Below are positions 29,735 to 39,431 of a stretch of 64,000 nucleotides of DNA, piece by piece; within the stretch, counting starts at the first letter, position 1; each line of letters opens with the position of its first letter. This DNA comes from Lelliottia wanjuensis. Lineage in GTDB: Bacteria > Pseudomonadota > Gammaproteobacteria > Enterobacterales > Enterobacteriaceae. Under the pieces are notes generated by a model. That model had not been told where the DNA came from. It did not search any database and saw nothing but the letters and a program-made list of their open reading frames with translations. The stretch is from the NCBI RefSeq assembly GCF_030238365.1, contig NZ_JASSOT010000001.1, positions 1 to 64,000 of the forward strand, given 5' to 3'. Made by a program: the position numbers and the translations under genes.

Positions 29735-31369
29735 ATGTCCATCATCACAAAAAAAAGTCTGATCGCCGCAGGAATTTTCACTGCGCTGATCGCAGGTAAT
29801 ATGGCAATGGCTGCTGATGTACCTGCAGGTGTCACACTGTCAGAAAAGCAAACCATGATCCGCAACAACGGCGCTGAGCCGCAGTCTCTGGATCCGAACA
29901 AAATCGAAGGCGTTCCGGAAGCCAACATCAGCCGCGACCTGTTCGAAGGCCTGCTGATTACCTCCACAAAAGACGGTCACCCAATTCCTGGCGTGGCTGA
30001 ATCCTGGGATAACAAAGACTTTAAAGTCTGGACATTCCACCTGCGTAAAGACGCAAAATGGTCCAACGGTGAACCTGTCACCGCACAAGATTTCGTATAT
30101 AGCTGGCAGCGTCTGGTCGATCCAAACACCGCATCCCCGTACGCCAGCTATCCGCAGTACGGTCACATCCTGAACGTTGATGAAATCATCGACGGCAAAA
30201 AGAAACCTTCTGAGCTGGGCGTGAAAGCCGTTGACGACCACACCCTGGAAGTGACGCTGAGCGAACCTGTTCCGTATTTTTACAAACTGCTGGTAAACCC
30301 GGCCATGTCCCCGGTGAACAAAGCCGCTATCGAAAAATTCGGTGAGAAGTGGACTCAGCCTGCGAACATCGTGACTAACGGTGCCTATAAGCTGAAAGAC
30401 TGGGTGGTTAACGAACGTATCGTGATGGAGCGTAATACCAACTACTGGGATAACGCCAAAACCGTCGTCGATCAGATTACCTACCTGCCGATCTCGTCTG
30501 AAGTGACCGACGTGAACCGCTACCGCAGCGGTGAGATCGACATGACCTATAACAACCTGCCGATCGAGCTGTTCCAGAAACTGAAAAAAGAGATCCCGAC
30601 CGAAGTTCACGTCGACCCGTACCTGTGTACTTACTACTACGAAATCAACAACCAGAAAGCGCCATTCAATGACGCTCGCGTCCGTACCGCGCTGAAACTG
30701 GGTCTGGATCGCGACATCATCGTCAACAAAGTGAAAGCGCAGGGCGATCTGCCGGCGTTTGGCTACACCCCGCCATACACTGACGGTGCAAAACTGACCA
30801 AACCAGAGTGGTTCTCCTGGACTCAGGAAAAACGTAACGAAGAGGCGAAAAAACTGCTGGCTGAAGCTGGCTACACCGCGGATAAACCACTGACGTTTAA
30901 CCTGCTGTACAACACCTCCGATCTGCACAAAAAACTGGCTATCGCCGCCTCCTCCATCTGGAAGAAAAACCTGGGTGTGGACGTGAAGCTGGTGAACCAG
31001 GAGTGGAAAACCTTCCTGGATACCCGTCATCAGGGCAACTATGACGTGGCACGTGCGGGCTGGTGTGCGGACTACAACGAACCGACTTCCTTCCTGAACA
31101 CCATGCTGTCTGACAGCTCCATGAACACCGCGCACTATAAGAGCCCGGCCTTTGACGCGATCATGAAAGATACGCTGAAAGTGACCGACGAAGCGCAGCG
31201 CACCGCCCTGTACGACAAAGCGGAACAGCAGCTGGGTCAGGACTCTGCGATTGTACCGGTTTACTACTATGTGAACGCGCGTCTGGTGAAACCATGGGTT
31301 GGCGGTTATACCGGCAAAGACCCGATGGATAACATCTACACCAAAGATCTGTACATCATTAAGCATTAA
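29735..31369 (+). CDS. oppA: Oligopeptide-binding protein OppA
   Basis: The periplasmic receptor of the oligopeptide ABC importer, 544 residues with a signal peptide of 26 residues (cut MAMA-ADVPAG). SBP_bac_5 family motifs are clear: AESWDNKDFKVWTFHLRKDA and YSWQRLVDPNTASPYASY. The acidic and aromatic residues that hold the peptide main chain (RAGWCADYNEPTSFL) are present. It is abundant in the periplasm and supplies OppBCDF. The gap to oppB contains a strong hairpin that probably lowers downstream expression. Confidence 0.97.
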   Translation: MSIITKKSLIAAGIFTALIAGNMAMAADVPAGVTLSEKQTMIRNNGAEPQSLDPNKIEGVPEANISRDLFEGLLITSTKDGHPIPGVAESWDNKDFKVWTFHLRKDAKWSNGEPVTAQDFVYSWQRLVDPNTASPYASYPQYGHILNVDEIIDGKKKPSELGVKAVDDHTLEVTLSEPVPYFYKLLVNPAMSPVNKAAIEKFGEKWTQPANIVTNGAYKLKDWVVNERIVMERNTNYWDNAKTVVDQITYLPISSEVTDVNRYRSGEIDMTYNNLPIELFQKLKKEIPTEVHVDPYLCTYYYEINNQKAPFNDARVRTALKLGLDRDIIVNKVKAQGDLPAFGYTPPYTDGAKLTKPEWFSWTQEKRNEEAKKLLAEAGYTADKPLTFNLLYNTSDLHKKLAIAASSIWKKNLGVDVKLVNQEWKTFLDTRHQGNYDVARAGWCADYNEPTSFLNTMLSDSSMNTAHYKSPAFDAIMKDTLKVTDEAQRTALYDKAEQQLGQDSAIVPVYYYVNARLVKPWVGGYTGKDPMDNIYTKDLYIIKH

Positions 31370-31378
31370 TGGCAAACC

Positions 31379-31402
31379 GTGGGGCAAAGCAATTTGCCCC
31401 AC
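31379..31402 (+). terminator. Hairpin between oppA and oppB
   Basis: GTGGGGCAAA-GCAA-TTTGCCCCAC forms a perfect 10-bp stem with a GNRA tetraloop. The sequence after it has no long T-run, so it is best read as a stabilising or partial attenuating hairpin that gives excess oppA message. Confidence 0.7.
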
Positions 31403-31494
31403 CGTGTCTTAATTCATCGCACAATATACACGGCATCGTTTGGGATTGACTGAACGAGCAAGTGTAAAAAGGCACACGCCAGAAGGTACGGGCA

Positions 31495-32415
31495 ATGTTG
31501 AAATTTATCCTACGTCGCTGTCTTGAAGCGATACCGACGCTCTTTATTCTTATTACCATTTCATTCTTCATGATGCGACTCGCGCCGGGTAGTCCGTTTA
31601 CCAGCGAGCGCGCACTGCCGCCAGAAGTCATGGCGAACATCGAAGCCAAATACCATTTAAACGATCCTATCTCCACGCAGTACTTCAATTATCTGAAGCA
31701 GCTGGCGCAGGGGGATTTTGGTCCATCGTTTAAATATAAAGACTATTCCGTCAACGACCTGGTGGCCTCAAGCTTCCCTGTTTCGGCGAAATTGGGCGCG
31801 GCGGCATTTATTCTTGCCGTTGTTCTCGGAGTCACCGCAGGCGTCATCGCCGCGCTGAAACAAAATACCCGATGGGACTACACGGTGATGGGGATCGCCA
31901 TGACGGGGGTGGTTATCCCGAGCTTTGTCGTGGCGCCATTGCTGGTGATGATATTTGCCATCACGCTGAAGTGGCTGCCCGGAGGCGGCTGGAACGGCGG
32001 GGCGCTGAAATTCATGATTCTGCCGATGGTCGCGCTCTCCCTGGCCTATATCGCCAGCATCGCGCGTATCACCCGTGGCTCGATGATTGAAGTGCTTCAC
32101 TCCAACTTCATCCGCACCGCGCGGGCGAAAGGTCTGCCGATGCATCGCATCGTGCTCCGTCATGCGTTAAAACCTGCGCTGCTGCCAGTGCTCTCCTATA
32201 TGGGCCCGGCGTTCGTTGGGATCATCACGGGTTCCATGGTTATCGAAACCATTTACGGCCTGCCGGGTATCGGCCAGCTGTTCGTGAATGGTGCGCTGAA
32301 CCGTGACTACTCGCTGGTGCTCAGCCTGACGATCCTGGTCGGTGCACTGACGATCCTCTTTAACGCCGTTGTCGATGTGCTGTATGCCGTTATCGACCCG
32401 AAAATTCGCTACTAG
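31495..32415 (+). CDS. oppB: Oligopeptide ABC permease OppB
   Basis: An inner-membrane permease of 306 residues with six helices. The BPD_transp_1 EAA loop, in the form NFIRTARAKGLPMHRIVLRHAL, contacts OppD/OppF. The N-terminus MLKFILRRCLEAIPTLFILI is the DppB/OppB family signature. It makes the translocation channel with OppC. It is the first gene after the oppA hairpin and 14 bp before oppC. Confidence 0.97.
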   Translation: MLKFILRRCLEAIPTLFILITISFFMMRLAPGSPFTSERALPPEVMANIEAKYHLNDPISTQYFNYLKQLAQGDFGPSFKYKDYSVNDLVASSFPVSAKLGAAAFILAVVLGVTAGVIAALKQNTRWDYTVMGIAMTGVVIPSFVVAPLLVMIFAITLKWLPGGGWNGGALKFMILPMVALSLAYIASIARITRGSMIEVLHSNFIRTARAKGLPMHRIVLRHALKPALLPVLSYMGPAFVGIITGSMVIETIYGLPGIGQLFVNGALNRDYSLVLSLTILVGALTILFNAVVDVLYAVIDPKIRY

Positions 32416-32429
32416 CGCCGGAGCACGCC

Positions 32430-33338
32430 ATGATGTTGAGTAAGAAAAACAGCGAGGCGCTGGAAAACTTCAGTGAGAAACTCGAAGTCGAAGGGCGCAG
32501 CCTGTGGCAAGACGCCCGCCGTCGCTTTATGCATAACCGCGCGGCGGTCGCCAGCCTGGTGGTGTTGATCTTCATCGCCTTGTTCGTAACCCTGGCGCCG
32601 ATGCTGTCTCAGTTTACCTATTTCGATACGGACTGGGGCATGATGTCCAGTGCGCCTGATATGGTGTCCGGCCACTACTTCGGCACCGACTCCTCGGGCC
32701 GCGACCTGCTGGTGCGTGTGGCTATCGGTGGCCGTATCTCCCTGATGGTCGGTATCGCTGCCGCGCTGGTGGCGGTGATCGTCGGCACGCTTTATGGCTC
32801 CCTTTCCGGCTATCTCGGCGGCAAAGTGGATTCCGTGATGATGCGTCTGCTGGAAATCCTGAACTCCTTCCCGTTCATGTTCTTCGTGATCCTGCTGGTG
32901 ACCTTCTTTGGGCAAAACATCCTGCTGATCTTCGTGGCTATCGGGATGGTTTCCTGGCTGGATATGGCGCGTATCGTGCGCGGCCAGACCCTGAGCCTGA
33001 AGCGCAAAGAATTTATCGAAGCGGCACAGGTAGGCGGCGTTTCCGTCAGCGGGATTGTGGTGCGCCACATCGTTCCGAACGTGCTGGGTGTGGTGGTGGT
33101 GTACGCCTCACTGCTGGTGCCAAGCATGATCCTGTTTGAATCCTTCCTGAGCTTCCTCGGTCTGGGTACCCAGGAGCCGCTGAGCAGCTGGGGCGCATTG
33201 TTAAGCGACGGCGCAAACTCCATGGAAGTCTCTCCATGGCTGCTGCTGTTCCCGGCTGGTTTCCTGGTGGTAACCCTGTTCTGTTTCAACTTTATCGGCG
33301 ATGGCCTGCGTGATGCCCTCGACCCGAAAGACCGCTAA
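32430..33338 (+). CDS. oppC: Oligopeptide ABC permease OppC
   Basis: An inner-membrane permease of 302 residues with an extended cytoplasmic N-terminus (OppC_N), then six helices. The coupling loop is FIEAAQVGGVSVSGIVVRHI. The FGTDSSGRDLLVRVAIGGRISL motif is typical of DppC/OppC proteins. Two consecutive ATGs at 32430 and 32433 are both possible. The first gives the E. coli length. Confidence 0.97.
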   Translation: MMLSKKNSEALENFSEKLEVEGRSLWQDARRRFMHNRAAVASLVVLIFIALFVTLAPMLSQFTYFDTDWGMMSSAPDMVSGHYFGTDSSGRDLLVRVAIGGRISLMVGIAAALVAVIVGTLYGSLSGYLGGKVDSVMMRLLEILNSFPFMFFVILLVTFFGQNILLIFVAIGMVSWLDMARIVRGQTLSLKRKEFIEAAQVGGVSVSGIVVRHIVPNVLGVVVVYASLLVPSMILFESFLSFLGLGTQEPLSSWGALLSDGANSMEVSPWLLLFPAGFLVVTLFCFNFIGDGLRDALDPKDR

Positions 33339-33349
33339 GGAGTGCCGCG

Positions 33350-34363
33350 ATGACTATTATTGAAACGGCAACTGCGCCACAGGCGCAACAGCAGCAAAAC
33401 GTGCTGCTGGATGTCAAAGACTTGCGCGTCACCTTCAAAACGCCTGACGGTGACGTCACGGCGGTGAACGACCTGAACTTCGATCTGCGCGCGGGCGAAA
33501 CCCTCGGTATCGTGGGCGAATCCGGTTCCGGTAAATCGCAAACCGCGTTTGCGCTGATGGGCCTGCTGGCGCCAAACGGGCGCATCGGCGGTACCGCAGC
33601 CTTCAACGGGAAAAACATCCTTAACCTGCCTGAGCACGAGCTGAACAAGCTGCGCGCCGAGCAGATTTCGATGATTTTCCAGGACCCGATGACCTCGCTG
33701 AACCCGTACATGCGTGTGGGCGAGCAGCTGATGGAAGTCCTGATGCTGCACAAGGGCATGAACAAAGCCGAAGCCTTTGAAGAGTCAGTCAGAATGCTGG
33801 ACGCGGTGAAAATGCCTGAAGCGCGTAAGCGCATGCGCATGTTCCCGCACGAGTTCTCCGGCGGGATGCGTCAGCGCGTGATGATCGCCATGGCGCTGCT
33901 GTGCCGGCCAAAACTGCTGATCGCCGATGAGCCAACCACCGCGCTGGACGTGACCGTTCAGGCACAGATCATGACCCTGCTGAACGAGCTGAAGCGTGAG
34001 TTCAACACCGCCATCATCATGATTACCCACGACCTCGGCGTCGTCGCCGGGATCTGCGATAAAGTGCTGGTGATGTATGCCGGGCGTACCATGGAGTACG
34101 GCAGGGCGCGCGATGTGTTCTACCATCCGGCGCACCCGTACTCTATTGGTCTGCTGAATGCGGTTCCGCGTCTGGATGCCGAAGGCGAATCGCTGCTGAC
34201 CATTCCGGGTAACCCGCCGAATCTGCTGCGTCTGCCGAAAGGCTGCCCGTTCCAGCCTCGCTGCCAGTACGCCATGGAGATCTGCAACAGCGCTCCGCCG
34301 CTGGAAGAGTTTGCACCAGGCCGCCTGCGCGCCTGCTTTAAGCCGCATGAGGAGCTGGTATGA
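33350..34363 (+). CDS. oppD: Oligopeptide ABC ATP-binding protein OppD
   Basis: A cytoplasmic ATPase of 337 residues. The Walker A is GESGSGKSQ, the signature is FSGGMRQRV, and the Walker B is LLIADEPTTALD. The C-terminal oligopeptide-transporter extension has CPFQPRCQYAMEIC, a cysteine set that in related proteins holds an iron-sulfur cluster. It pairs with OppF. The stop overlaps the oppF start by four bases. Confidence 0.97.
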   Translation: MTIIETATAPQAQQQQNVLLDVKDLRVTFKTPDGDVTAVNDLNFDLRAGETLGIVGESGSGKSQTAFALMGLLAPNGRIGGTAAFNGKNILNLPEHELNKLRAEQISMIFQDPMTSLNPYMRVGEQLMEVLMLHKGMNKAEAFEESVRMLDAVKMPEARKRMRMFPHEFSGGMRQRVMIAMALLCRPKLLIADEPTTALDVTVQAQIMTLLNELKREFNTAIIMITHDLGVVAGICDKVLVMYAGRTMEYGRARDVFYHPAHPYSIGLLNAVPRLDAEGESLLTIPGNPPNLLRLPKGCPFQPRCQYAMEICNSAPPLEEFAPGRLRACFKPHEELV

Positions 34364-35364
34364 ACGCCATCGACGAAAAAAGAAATGTCCTGCTCGAGAT
34401 CGCTGACTTAAAAGTGCATTTCGATATTAAAGACGGCAAACAGTGGTTCTGGCAGCCGTCGAAAACCCTGAAAGCGGTTGATGGCGTCACGCTGCGTCTG
34501 TACGAAGGGGAAACCCTCGGCGTGGTGGGCGAGTCTGGCTGCGGTAAGTCGACCTTTGCGCGCGCCATTATCGGCCTCGTCAAAGCGACGGACGGGAAGG
34601 TGGCCTGGCTGGGCAAAGATCTGCTGGGGATGAAACAGGACGAGTGGCGCGCCGTGCGCAGCGACATCCAGATGATTTTCCAGGATCCGCTCGCGTCCCT
34701 GAACCCGCGTATGAACATCGGGGATATCATTGCCGAGCCGCTGCGCACCTATCATCCAAAAATGCCGCGTCAGGAAGTGCGTGACCGCGTCAAAGCGATG
34801 ATGATGAAAGTGGGCCTGCTGCCGAACCTCATCAACCGTTATCCGCACGAGTTCTCTGGCGGTCAGTGTCAGCGTATCGGGATTGCCCGCGCGTTGATTC
34901 TGGAACCGAAGCTGATTATTTGTGACGAACCGGTCTCTGCGCTGGACGTGTCGATCCAGGCGCAGGTGGTGAACCTGCTGCAAAAACTGCAGCGTGAGAT
35001 GGGCTTGTCGCTGATCTTCATCGCCCACGACCTGGCGGTGGTGAAACACATCTCCGACCGCGTGCTGGTGATGTATCTTGGTCATGCCGTGGAGCTGGGC
35101 ACCTACGATGAGGTGTACCACAACCCGCTGCACCCGTACACGAAAGCCCTGATGTCTGCGGTGCCGGTCCCTGACCCGGATCTGGAAAAAAATAAAGTCA
35201 TCCAGCTTCTGGAAGGGGAACTGCCGTCGCCGATCAATCCGCCGTCAGGCTGCGTGTTCCGCACGCGTTGCCCAATGGCGGGGCCGGAATGTGCGCAAAC
35301 CCGGCCCGTTCTGGAAGGAAGTTTCCGCCATGCGGTTTCCTGCCTGAAAGTAGACCCGTTATAA
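34360..35364 (+). CDS. oppF: Oligopeptide ABC ATP-binding protein OppF
   Basis: The second ATPase of the importer, 334 residues. The Walker A is GESGCGKST, the signature is FSGGQCQRI, and the Walker B is LIICDEPVSALD. The C-terminal cysteine block is CVFRTRCPMAGPEC. It is the last gene of oppABCDF and is followed by a terminator seven bases after the stop. Confidence 0.97.
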   Translation: MNAIDEKRNVLLEIADLKVHFDIKDGKQWFWQPSKTLKAVDGVTLRLYEGETLGVVGESGCGKSTFARAIIGLVKATDGKVAWLGKDLLGMKQDEWRAVRSDIQMIFQDPLASLNPRMNIGDIIAEPLRTYHPKMPRQEVRDRVKAMMMKVGLLPNLINRYPHEFSGGQCQRIGIARALILEPKLIICDEPVSALDVSIQAQVVNLLQKLQREMGLSLIFIAHDLAVVKHISDRVLVMYLGHAVELGTYDEVYHNPLHPYTKALMSAVPVPDPDLEKNKVIQLLEGELPSPINPPSGCVFRTRCPMAGPECAQTRPVLEGSFRHAVSCLKVDPL

Positions 35365-35370
35365 TCGCAA

Positions 35371-35401
35371 GGGCTGACATGATGTCAGCCCTTCTTCTTT
35401 T
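35371..35401 (+). terminator. opp operon terminator
   Basis: GGGCTGACAT-G-ATGTCAGCCC followed by TTCTTCTTTT. The stem is perfect over ten pairs. Confidence 0.88.
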
Positions 35402-35412
35402 GCGAGGTCAAC

Positions 35413-36249
35413 GTGTCGATTTCTGTTTCTTCCGTACGCCGTAAGACTTATCGCCTGCTATTCGATCCCAACACCCGCTCCGGGCGTCGCTTCGAAGGAT
35501 TGTGCGGCCTGTTTGCGCTTCTCAGCGTACTTATTATCTTTGTGGAATCCGGTCTGGGGACGCAATATCACCTGACGTTTGACGAATGGCACCTGTTCGT
35601 CTGGCTGGAACTCTTTGTCACCGTCGTCTTTACACTGGAATATTTCCTGCGCCTGTTCAGCTGGGCGAATCCGGCGAAATATGTTTTTAGCTTCTGGGGG
35701 CTGATTGATTTAGCGACCATTCTGCCGCTGTACGTGATGTGGCTGTGGCCGGAGATCAGTATCAATTACGTGTTTGCGTGGCGAGCGATGCGTGCCATCC
35801 GTGTGCTTCGCGTCCTGAAACTCCTGCGTTTTATGCCGTCGTTGCGCGTCTTCTGGAAAGCCATTTACAGCGCCCGCCATCAGCTGATTTTGTTTTATTC
35901 CTTTATCGCCATCGTAATGGTGGTCTTTGGTTCGCTGATGTACTTAATCGAAGGGCCGACCTACGGCTTCACCACGCTGAATGCGTCGGTCTACTGGGCG
36001 ATTGTGACGGTGACCACCGTGGGCTATGGGGATATTACGCCGCACACGCCGCTCGGCAGGATTGTGGCGTCGGTGCTGATCTTGATTGGCTACTCGGTGA
36101 TTGCGATCCCGACTGGGTTAATCACCACCCATATGAGCGCGGCGTTTCAGAATCGTCAGCAGCAGCGGAAATGCCCGAGCTGCCAGCAGGCGAGCCATGA
36201 GCACAGTGCACGGTTTTGTAATCGTTGCGGGAGTGAACTTCCGGACTAA
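35413..36249 (+). CDS. Voltage-gated-type potassium channel with C-terminal zinc ribbon
   Basis: A six-helix inner-membrane ion channel of 278 residues. S1 to S3 span about 30-112. S4 carries regularly spaced positive residues (R124, R127, R130, R133, K136, R139). The pore helix is followed by the selectivity filter TVGYGD (202-207), diagnostic of K+ selectivity, then S6 at about 216-240. The C-terminus has CPSC (254-257) and CNRC (269-272), a zinc-ribbon pair instead of the RCK domain of E. coli Kch. The GTG start at 35413 has GAGGT upstream. Its job is probably potassium efflux or potential control. Binding of a regulator to the ribbon is conjecture. Confidence 0.85.
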   Translation: MSISVSSVRRKTYRLLFDPNTRSGRRFEGLCGLFALLSVLIIFVESGLGTQYHLTFDEWHLFVWLELFVTVVFTLEYFLRLFSWANPAKYVFSFWGLIDLATILPLYVMWLWPEISINYVFAWRAMRAIRVLRVLKLLRFMPSLRVFWKAIYSARHQLILFYSFIAIVMVVFGSLMYLIEGPTYGFTTLNASVYWAIVTVTTVGYGDITPHTPLGRIVASVLILIGYSVIAIPTGLITTHMSAAFQNRQQQRKCPSCQQASHEHSARFCNRCGSELPD

Positions 36250-36289
36250 ATAAAAAAGGCTGCGATTGCCTAATGCCAGTCAGTTAAGC

Positions 36290-36922
36290 AAATAATGAAT
36301 TTAAATTCATTATTTTGCTCGCCCCAGGACCTTTATGGCATCAGTGGAATTGTTCCGTTCACTTTCGTTCCTCTGCTTCCGGTCCATCTCTCTGCTGTGA
36401 ACGTGCCAGGGTGGCTCAATCGCCACCACCCTGGCAACCCCGGCTCCCGGCAAAGAAAATCGCCGCTTCGCGGTGCCTTCGTCTTATTCCTTCCGGCTGA
36501 CGGGGACGGGCGCAGGTAACATCCCTGTAAGTCGCGCCCTCGACGCACATCCCTGTGCGTCGCCCCTACCTCCAGTCAACGCCTCAGCGATTTTCAGCCG
36601 GACTCACGTTCCCTCAACCTTCACAGCCGTCTGGATGTGGCACCGGTGTGGGTCCCCGCAGAAATTGGCGAACCGGAGGCCGGATGACAAGGGCTGGACG
36701 CCAGGGATGGCGGCCAGAGGCGAAACGAGACAGGACAAAATTGCCGGGAGCAATTTTGAACAGCGCTTGCGCTGGCCCCGTAGGGGCGAGTCCCATGGAT
36801 GGGACGAGTAATCACGAGTCGAGCCGACCGCAGGCAGATGGCCGGGAGGTGAGCGCAGTGCGAAGCACCGATTTCATGGCGGGGCGCGGGGATTGACAAG
36901 GGGGCCGCGTAGCCCCCTTGTC
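36290..36922. repeat. Intergenic array of perfect hairpins, non-coding
   Basis: This gap of about 775 bp carries a row of perfect or near-perfect inverted repeats: 36290-36315 (13-bp arms, no loop), 36404-36436 (10 bp), 36541-36562 (9 bp, loop TCCC), 36737-36757 (8 bp), 36761-36774 (6 bp, loop TT), 36775-36787 (5 bp), 36790-36805 (7 bp), 36895-36922 (11 bp). The run from 36737 to 36805 has four stems back to back. Several short frames exist on both strands, but none has a ribosome site or recognisable protein features. It could be a structured RNA, a mobile palindromic element or transcription-stop DNA. Confidence 0.6.
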
Positions 36923-37024
36923 ACGTTCACAGGTGATACAGGTTTTATATTCTGCTGAACATAAGGTGAACGGAACAACCTCAGATGCTTAACTGACCAG
37001 CATTCGGCGATTGCAGCCTTTTTG

Positions 37025-37366
<342 letters not shown>

Positions 37367-37388
37367 TTAAAACATCGTTGGGCACGTT

Positions 37389-38849
37389 TTACAGCAACGG
37401 ACTAAAGAAGTAAAACAGTCGTTCGGTGATCCTTTGCCACAGCGGGCGTTTCATCCACAAGTGCGCATCCAGCAGGCGCGAGCGGGAGATATAATCGTCC
37501 TGCACCGCCGCCAGATCGCCACCAAAACCGGCGTCATCAATCACCAGCGTAATTTCAAAGTTCAGCCACAGGCTGCGCATATCCAGATTCACGGTGCCGA
37601 CCAGGCTCAGTTCGCCGTCGACCAGCACGCTCTTGGTATGCAGCAGACCGCCCTCAAACTGATAAATTTTGACGCCCGCCGCCAGCAGTTCACTGAAGAA
37701 GGCGCGACTCGCCCAGCCCACCAGCACCGAATCGTTTTTACGCGGCATGATAATGCTGACGTCCACGCCGCGCTGGGCGGCGGTGCAGATCGCGTGCAGC
37801 AGATCGTCGCTCGGGACAAAGTAGGGCGTGGTCATGATCAAATATTCACGCGCGGAATAGGCCGCCGTCAGCAGCGCCTGGTGAATCAGATCCTCCGGGA
37901 AGCCGGGACCGGAGGCGATGGTGTGAATGGTATGACCGCTCTCCTGTTCAAACGGCATGATATTGGCGTCCGGCGGTGGCGGCAGAATGCGTTTCCCGGT
38001 TTCGATTTCCCAGTCGCAGGAGTAGACAATGCCCATCGCCGTGGCGACCGGGCCTTCCATACGCGCCATTAAATCGACCCACTGACCGACGCCGGAATCC
38101 TGTTTGAAGAAGCGCGGATCGACCATGTTCATGCTGCCGGTATAGGCGATGTAGTTGTCGATCATGATCATCTTGCGGTGCTGGCGTAAATCCATACGGC
38201 GCAGGAACACACGCAGCAGATTGACCTTCAGGGCTTCGACGACTTCAATGCCCGCATTGCGCATCATGGTCGCCCAGGGGCTGCGGAAGAAGGCCACGCT
38301 CCCGGCAGAGTCGAGCATCAGTCGGCAGTGAATGCCCCGGCGCGACGCCGCCATCAGGGATTCAGCCACCTGATCGGCCATGCCGCCGGGTTGCCAGATA
38401 TAGAAAACCATCTCGATATTGTGACGGGCGAGCTGGATGTCGCGGATCAGTGCCTGCATGACGTCATCGGAGGTGGTCAGGAGCTGCAACTGATTGCCTT
38501 TGACGCCGCCAATCCCCTGACGACGCTCGCAAAGCTTGAACAGCGATGTCGCGACGCTGCTGTTCTCCTGGGCAAAAATATGTTTGCAGGATTTCAGGTC
38601 GTTCAGCCATTTCGCCGTCGACGGCCACATAGCGCGCGCACGTTCGGCGCGGCGTTTCCCCAGATGCAATTCGCCAAACGAGAGATAGGCGATAATCCCC
38701 ACCAGCGGCAGGATGTAGATGATCAAAAGCCAGGCCATGGCAGAGGGGACGGCCCGGCGCTTCATCAGGATGCGAAGCGTCACACCTGCGATCAGCAGCC
38801 AGTATCCCAGAATGACCAGCCAACTCACCACGGTGTAGAAGGTTGTCAT
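37389..38849 (-). CDS. clsA: Cardiolipin synthase A
   Basis: A membrane enzyme of 486 residues that condenses two phosphatidylglycerols to cardiolipin and glycerol. Two N-terminal helices (about 3-60) are followed by two phospholipase-D domains with HKD motifs in [18 protein letters not shown] and [18 protein letters not shown]. The ATG at 38849 gives the E. coli length. The frame remains open 15 codons upstream without a better ribosome site. It is divergent from yciY. Confidence 0.96.
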   Translation of the reverse strand: MTTFYTVVSWLVILGYWLLIAGVTLRILMKRRAVPSAMAWLLIIYILPLVGIIAYLSFGELHLGKRRAERARAMWPSTAKWLNDLKSCKHIFAQENSSVATSLFKLCERRQGIGGVKGNQLQLLTTSDDVMQALIRDIQLARHNIEMVFYIWQPGGMADQVAESLMAASRRGIHCRLMLDSAGSVAFFRSPWATMMRNAGIEVVEALKVNLLRVFLRRMDLRQHRKMIMIDNYIAYTGSMNMVDPRFFKQDSGVGQWVDLMARMEGPVATAMGIVYSCDWEIETGKRILPPPPDANIMPFEQESGHTIHTIASGPGFPEDLIHQALLTAAYSAREYLIMTTPYFVPSDDLLHAICTAAQRGVDVSIIMPRKNDSVLVGWASRAFFSELLAAGVKIYQFEGGLLHTKSVLVDGELSLVGTVNLDMRSLWLNFEITLVIDDAGFGGDLAAVQDDYISRSRLLDAHLWMKRPLWQRITERLFYFFSPLL

Positions 38850-38992
38850 AGTATAAAAATCCTTTTGAAAGCGTATTGTTATGAGTGTACGCATCAGAAT
38901 TGATCTGGCAAATAAAAAGGACAGCTAAAAGCGCTGGTTTACCGCAGTCAGGGGTTTATAATGGCGCCTCTGTTAAGGAAAGAGTTGTAGAC

Positions 38993-39166
38993 ATGAAGCG
39001 CAGCAGAACAGAAGTAGGGCGCTGGCGTATGTTGCGACAGATGAGTCGTCGTAAAGCCCGCTGGCTTGAGGCGCAATCCCGCCGCAATATGCGTATCCAC
39101 GCCATCAGAAAATGTGGACTCAGTCACCACCGTAACGCGCTGGTCTTTGCCGTTCGCGATCTCTGA
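38993..39166 (+). CDS. yciY: Small basic protein YciY
   Basis: A 57-residue, strongly basic protein (MKRSRTEVGRWRMLRQ at the start) that matches E. coli YciY over most of its length. Arginine-rich and without a membrane segment, it may bind nucleic acid, but its function is unknown. An AAGGAAAGAG ribosome site lies upstream of the ATG at 38993. Longer in-frame starts would read through this site. It is followed by a terminator. Confidence 0.88.
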   Translation: MKRSRTEVGRWRMLRQMSRRKARWLEAQSRRNMRIHAIRKCGLSHHRNALVFAVRDL

Positions 39167-39174
39167 GCACCCTG

Positions 39175-39202
39175 CAGGCACCGATACCGGTGCCTGATGT
39201 TT
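39175..39202 (+). terminator. yciY terminator
   Basis: CAGGCACCG pairs with CGGTGCCTG across a short loop, then ATGTTTTCC. The T-run is short. Confidence 0.7.
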
Positions 39203-39287
39203 TCCTCATAACTATCAGATTTCGCAGTATCCTTCGCCCCCGGTTCTTCAGATATAATCCGCACAAACAATATGTTGAATAAATACT

Positions 39288-39407
39288 ATGAATCCATTCC
39301 TGTGGGTATTGGTTGTGCTTTTTGCGCTGGATGCGCTCAGGGAAAGTTTAGGGCTGTCGTCATTTTCGGCGCTGGTGGAATATGCCTCTGCGTGGATGAT
39401 GCAGTGA
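39288..39407 (+). CDS. Putative 39-residue membrane protein
   Basis: The short frame begins MNPFLWVLVVLFALDALRES and ends with WMMQ. Its first half is a single hydrophobic helix and the remainder is amphipathic. It ends 24 bases before the start of the Exc2-type lipoprotein, so the two probably share a transcript. No strong ribosome site is visible (GAATAAATACT before ATG), which lowers confidence. I do not recognise the family. Confidence 0.5.
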   Translation: MNPFLWVLVVLFALDALRESLGLSSFSALVEYASAWMMQ

Positions 39408-39431
39408 AAACGGCAAAAGGAAATAAAAGGG

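Noticed and set aside
29840-31402. 520-codon frame antisense to oppA
   Set aside because: It lies exactly opposite oppA, has no ribosome site and its composition is what the complement of a strongly biased gene gives.
36473-36896. Several 60-110-codon frames in the hairpin block
   Set aside because: They occur on both strands and in several frames across inverted repeats. None has a ribosome site or a plausible protein composition.
39175-39202. Possible small RNA after yciY
   Set aside because: A single hairpin with a weak T-run is better explained as the yciY terminator.
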